Shown in pieces: positions 30,245 through 33,419 of a DNA stretch of 33,419 bases; position 1 is the first letter of the stretch; each line of letters begins with the position of its first letter. The stretch comes from Lachnospiraceae bacterium UBA3762 (GTDB taxonomy: Bacteria; Bacillota; Clostridia; Lachnospirales; Lachnospiraceae), in assembly GCA_002371615.1 (NCBI GenBank), contig DFGA01000066.1, positions 1 through 33,419 on the forward strand, written 5' to 3'. The position numbers and the translations under genes were made by a program. Under the pieces are notes generated by a model that made no database searches, was not told the DNA's origin, and saw only the letters and a program-made list of their open reading frames with translations.

Positions 30245-32629
30245 ATGAATGAATTGAGTCTAAGCCAACAAGACGATATGATAATAGATTTTAACTATAG
30301 TGTTGGAGTCGTTGAAACGAATATTCCTGATAAGGTAGGAACTACAGAGATAGAATCATTAGCGGAGATCCCAGCCGGGTTTGACGATGACTTTATTAAG
30401 GCTGAATACGATGGTATTGATAAAGCTGACAAGCTTGATTATGGGGCATCCGTTGCATGCGGAGTCCTTACAGGATCATTAAGTTTATTATGGTCAAAAA
30501 AGTTTGATCTTGCGGAGGCATATAATTGGGGCAGCAAAAAAGCTGATGAAGTTGTTAGGGCTTTTGCCAGAAAACTTGGCTACAAAGGAACAGATTTATC
30601 CGGATGTATAAGGTTTCTGGAGGAAAGGTTCCCTATGGCTGGAGACCTTCTTACAAACGAATTTGGTGGTGGGAAACAACACCATTTAAGAGATTTCGCC
30701 CATCATCCTACGATTGTTGGACTGTTGTGTTCTATAATAATGCAGTTTACTGGAGTGGGATTTGGAACTGATACGCAGGGGAATTTGATTCATGTAAAGA
30801 TCACTAAAGATGGTCTGATAGGAAATTCATTTCCAGAAAAGATATTGTGTGGAACAGTAAATTGGATAGGTCATTTGATCAGCGATATGGCAGGATCAAG
30901 CGGAAGTGTTTTTGAAGGAACTGGAAGAGGGACGGGAATCCCGGGGCCATTGTTATCTATGATCAAGGAATTATCATCCCTCAAGGTATTCTCCGATACA
31001 GATATTAAGAACTCTAATAATGTTAAAACGCTGTCTCTGTATATCTCGAAGTTATTCAATGGAACGCTGATAAAAGATGAAAATGGAAATCCCATTAAGT
31101 TTGACTTACGAACAGAGATGGGAATTGGTCATTATATAAAGAATCAAGCCAAACCCGTTATTATAAACGAGGTAATTGTTCGAACATTTTATATGATAAG
31201 ACGTTTTATCAACGAGGTTAAAATGAAGGATGTTAATTCTTTGGGGGATTTAACCAAACTAGATGTTAGCGCATTTTTACCTTTTAATAGCAGGCCACTT
31301 ACGAGGATGATCACAATATCGAGCGGTGTTTTTGTAGCGATCAACACATCTGGAACCGCTATCAAAGCTCTTAAGAAATCTAAGGGATCAAAAGCGGCTT
31401 TTGCAGCCGAGTTCTTTTTGTCAATTAATTATGTAGGGATTGGTAGATTTGTATTTGCATGCTCGTCAGATGCCGAATATATCAAAGAGGATGTAAAGGA
31501 AATATACGATAGATACATCAAGGAGAAGAAACAACTTGAAGAGAATGCATTTAAGTTGGGATATCATTTTATGTCGCTAAATGAGGGACAACTTCGGGTT
31601 CTATATTCTTTAAAAGCCCTGGCAGTTGAATATGATATTGTAAATACTAAAGATGCAAAACACCAGCTTATCAAGAAAGACTGGCTAAAACGGTGGAAAG
31701 ACGCAACTCTAAAAAGTTTCAATATTCCCCTGGATGAAGATTATTACTACTCGGAAAAAGACGTATTTTCTCATATTTACGGAATAGATGCAGAGGCCCC
31801 AAGCAAAGGTTGGTTCTACCTTGTGGCACTCGAACTAGCACTTTTTCAAGCATATTACCCCTTGGGGAACGATGAGGAACTGGTCAAAGGGCTGAGATAT
31901 TCAGACAAATACTTTTCCAAAGTGTTTACAAAAGAGCAAAAATTGCTTGATAAAGCAGACTTGACCGACATTGAAAAGACATATAGGAGTTATGTATCTA
32001 AGCTGAAAGAATCCGGGAAGAGGGCAGCTATAGGGGTCGTTGCAACCGTCGCAACTACTGCTTTAACAGGGGGAGTTGCTTTAGCATTTGCTCCTGAAAT
32101 AGCTGTAGTATTGGCAGGAGAAGCGTTCGCAGGGTTGTATGGGGCGGCTCTTACAAACGCATCTCTTGCGGCTATTGGCGGAGGAGCATTAGCAGCCGGA
32201 GGATTTGGAATGGTCGGTGGAACTGCGGTTTTAACTGGAGGCGGAGCCCTGTTGGGACTTGCAGGCGCCGGGTCGACATCCGTATTTACAGTACTTTCAC
32301 AAGTGACAGAGGACTATACACTTAATGAATGCAGTAAGCTCCTTACTTTTTGTAAATTAGTAGTAGTTGACAAGTATAAGAAATATGATCTGTTAAATCT
32401 TCTTATTTCTGGAATAGAGAAATGTATAAGCCAAACGGAGATTGAACTTGCAAATCTTGATGAAAAGACGAAGCAGGGAAAGAAGACAGAGAAGAGAATC
32501 AGAACATGTTTGAAATATCTGAATAATACGGTTAAAGAAATGGATATTCTGCTGGAAGGCAGGAAAAAGACAGGAGTTTTAGAACAGCGGAGTACAATTG
32601 GAGAAGGTGTCCGTGTTTTGATCGAGTAA
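30245..32629 (+). CDS. Large protein of unknown function with Gly/Ala membrane-like segment
   Basis: I start at ATG 30245, 7 bases after GGGAGAG, giving 794 residues; ATG 30230 has no site. I recognise no named domain. Around 145-156 a HHLRDFAHHPT cluster could bind metal, followed by a hydrophobic helix and HLISDMAGSSGS (about 210-221), then GTGRGTGIPGP. About 594-685 is a long Gly/Ala/Val-rich stretch (VVATVATTALTGGVALAF, AAIGGGALAAGGFGMVGG) like glycine-zipper membrane-inserting regions. A charged, coiled-coil-like tail follows. There is no signal peptide. Codons here are more AT-rich than in the neighbours. It lies 72 nt after the ADP-ribosylglycohydrolase and may be the effector or target of that cluster. 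Function is unknown. Confidence 0.75.
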   Translation: MNELSLSQQDDMIIDFNYSVGVVETNIPDKVGTTEIESLAEIPAGFDDDFIKAEYDGIDKADKLDYGASVACGVLTGSLSLLWSKKFDLAEAYNWGSKKADEVVRAFARKLGYKGTDLSGCIRFLEERFPMAGDLLTNEFGGGKQHHLRDFAHHPTIVGLLCSIIMQFTGVGFGTDTQGNLIHVKITKDGLIGNSFPEKILCGTVNWIGHLISDMAGSSGSVFEGTGRGTGIPGPLLSMIKELSSLKVFSDTDIKNSNNVKTLSLYISKLFNGTLIKDENGNPIKFDLRTEMGIGHYIKNQAKPVIINEVIVRTFYMIRRFINEVKMKDVNSLGDLTKLDVSAFLPFNSRPLTRMITISSGVFVAINTSGTAIKALKKSKGSKAAFAAEFFLSINYVGIGRFVFACSSDAEYIKEDVKEIYDRYIKEKKQLEENAFKLGYHFMSLNEGQLRVLYSLKALAVEYDIVNTKDAKHQLIKKDWLKRWKDATLKSFNIPLDEDYYYSEKDVFSHIYGIDAEAPSKGWFYLVALELALFQAYYPLGNDEELVKGLRYSDKYFSKVFTKEQKLLDKADLTDIEKTYRSYVSKLKESGKRAAIGVVATVATTALTGGVALAFAPEIAVVLAGEAFAGLYGAALTNASLAAIGGGALAAGGFGMVGGTAVLTGGGALLGLAGAGSTSVFTVLSQVTEDYTLNECSKLLTFCKLVVVDKYKKYDLLNLLISGIEKCISQTEIELANLDEKTKQGKKTEKRIRTCLKYLNNTVKEMDILLEGRKKTGVLEQRSTIGEGVRVLIE

Positions 32630-32692
32630 TTCATGACATGATTTGCTATTATTAGTTGTGGGAACAGATTTTAATTAAGGAAGCCATGCCTA

Positions 32693-32923
32693 ATGGGATA
32701 TCTGATAAGTGAAACAACAAAAGAAGAGCGAGAGAGGATAGTAGCGGAGTCTCTCGGTAACATATCCGGAGCCTGTGACGGCTGCTCTCCCGGTATAATC
32801 GAGATGTATCAGGATTATATCGACGGGAAGAAGGAACTTCGGGAGATCAACATGGGGTTTCGGGCTTCATATGTGTCCGGAGAAATCGATAAAGAAGAGA
32901 AAAGCGGATGCGGGTACGTGTAG
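32693..32923 (+). CDS. Small Cys-containing protein of unknown function
   Basis: A 76-residue protein starting MGYLISETTKEERERIV, with a CDGC motif (about 28-31) and a C-terminal GCGYV. Similar short proteins occur in clostridia, where pipelines sometimes call them PurH-related without basis. CDGC resembles a redox or metal site. AAGGA lies about 11 bases upstream of the ATG. The next gene starts directly at its stop. Confidence 0.7.
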   Translation: MGYLISETTKEERERIVAESLGNISGACDGCSPGIIEMYQDYIDGKKELREINMGFRASYVSGEIDKEEKSGCGYV

Positions 32924-33160
32924 ATGGCAGATTCTCAGGATAAACGTGATGAAAAGATCGGAAGAGCTATAGTAACCCTTAGCTGGTGGATCTTTGCTGC
33001 AAAGTTCCTAATTGTGGCAACCATTATCGCCGGTGTTGTGATTTTCTTTCTTGAAAAACCCTTATGGATTGCTCCGTTCGTCGCGATCGTATTGTTTATC
33101 ATCTACAGACTTATCTGGAGACTCATCTGGCGGTTCATCGAGTGGGCCGGCAGGCAGTGA
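32924..33160 (+). CDS. Small membrane protein
   Basis: Seventy-eight residues with a charged N-terminus (MADSQDKRDEKIGRA) and two hydrophobic segments (about 18-42 and 46-68, the latter with FVAIVLFIIYRLIW). The start codon abuts the previous stop, so it relies on re-initiation. No family recognised. The two small genes form a unit separate from the larger protein by 63 nt. Confidence 0.6.
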   Translation: MADSQDKRDEKIGRAIVTLSWWIFAAKFLIVATIIAGVVIFFLEKPLWIAPFVAIVLFIIYRLIWRLIWRFIEWAGRQ

Positions 33161-33239
33161 ATAACAGACTTGCGATTTTAAGATCCAATTTTAGTGTCTT
33201 TCCTGCTTGAAAAACCCATCGGTTAATGCTATCATCGTT

Positions 33240-33419
33240 TCAAAGCAGATTTTTCTTTGCGGCTTGCCGCTTCTTATATGCAATTCTTGCAGTTTCAACA
33301 TCAGAAATTTCCTGCTTTAAATTCCAATCATTTACAATACGAAGCAGGAAAGAAGAAAGTGCTTGTCTTCTCCTGCTGATATTTTCCGAAAGGGGGAACA
33401 AGCAATGAATGTAACAGAA
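33240..33419 (-). pseudogene. Minus-strand open frame running to the window edge
   Basis: The frame is open from the right edge to a TGA at 33240 and looks like protein near its end (LRIVNDWNLKQEISDVE, then TARIAYKKRQAAKK). Because a plus-strand gene with a strong ribosome-binding site begins at 33405 inside it, this is probably the tail of a lost gene. The stretch 33161-33239 shows nothing. Confidence 0.35.
33405..33419 (+). CDS. Start of a gene cut by the window edge
   Basis: ATG at 33405 follows AAAGGGGGA by about 7 bases, a strong ribosome-binding site. Only five codons (MNVTE) are inside the window, so no product can be named. Confidence 0.6.

Noticed and set aside
33226..33408. 60-codon plus-strand open frame near the right end
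   Set aside because: It is opposite a more protein-like minus-strand frame and overlaps the ribosome-binding site of the gene starting at 33405.

Overview
This 33.4 kb window looks like a chromosomal accessory stretch from a strictly fermentative Firmicute of the Lachnospiraceae, probably close to Butyrivibrio. That placement is an inference from protein style: small lipoproteins with GGADGPT or LSGC motifs, a cystatin-like fragment, zinc-ribbon proteins, a large repeat-built secreted protein with a Pro-rich linker, and strong AGGAGG ribosome-binding sites at moderate-to-low GC. There is no rRNA, intact tRNA, CRISPR array, transposase or integrase.

Left part (1-12.5 kb): a GNAT acetyltransferase; a minus-strand set of lipoprotein, radical SAM enzyme and flavodoxin, the flavodoxin ending early against a GC-rich, tRNA-like structured element; a minus-strand operon of an unknown protein, a nucleoside hydrolase and a nicotinamidase-like hydrolase; a plus-strand lipoprotein and MATE exporter; a membrane protein plus a double-glycine-leader secreted peptide; phosphoglycerate mutase gpmA; a 709-residue secreted repeat protein; and a beta-carbonic anhydrase. 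A 60-nt element (54/60 identical) sits 37-38 nt upstream of both the membrane-protein gene and the carbonic anhydrase gene, so it is probably a shared promoter or leader.

Middle part (12.7-24.5 kb): a degenerate-GGDEF/EAL protein, an alpha/beta-hydrolase lipoprotein, then a long co-directional run of small genes: YunG-like, metallo-beta-lactamase-fold hydrolase, DNA-3-methyladenine glycosylase I, FMN-reductase-like, GNAT, ArsC/Spx-like, lipoprotein, thiamine pyrophosphokinase and LtrA. Broken genes are scattered through it: a VOC gene with an in-frame stop, a chimeric second arsC-like gene, a second tag 3' end, and a GNAT gene frameshifted at a G8 tract.

Right part (24.5-33.4 kb): a P-loop kinase, TudS (DUF523) with a rubredoxin-like partner, a Gdx/SugE guanidinium-type exporter behind a candidate riboswitch-attenuator, and an orphan RelB antitoxin. 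These are followed by a co-directional cluster of a macrodomain-HTH protein, a TerY-like VWA protein, an ADP-ribosylglycohydrolase and a 794-residue protein with a long Gly/Ala membrane-like segment. That cluster is the best candidate here for an undescribed system, plausibly ADP-ribose sensing or removal coupled to an unknown effector.

Across the window, short intergenic spaces are full of gene fragments (nuclease, HigA, SMR, tag, ADP-ribosylglycohydrolase and several unknown tails). Some are copies of intact genes elsewhere in the window, so the region has been reworked repeatedly by duplication and deletion.
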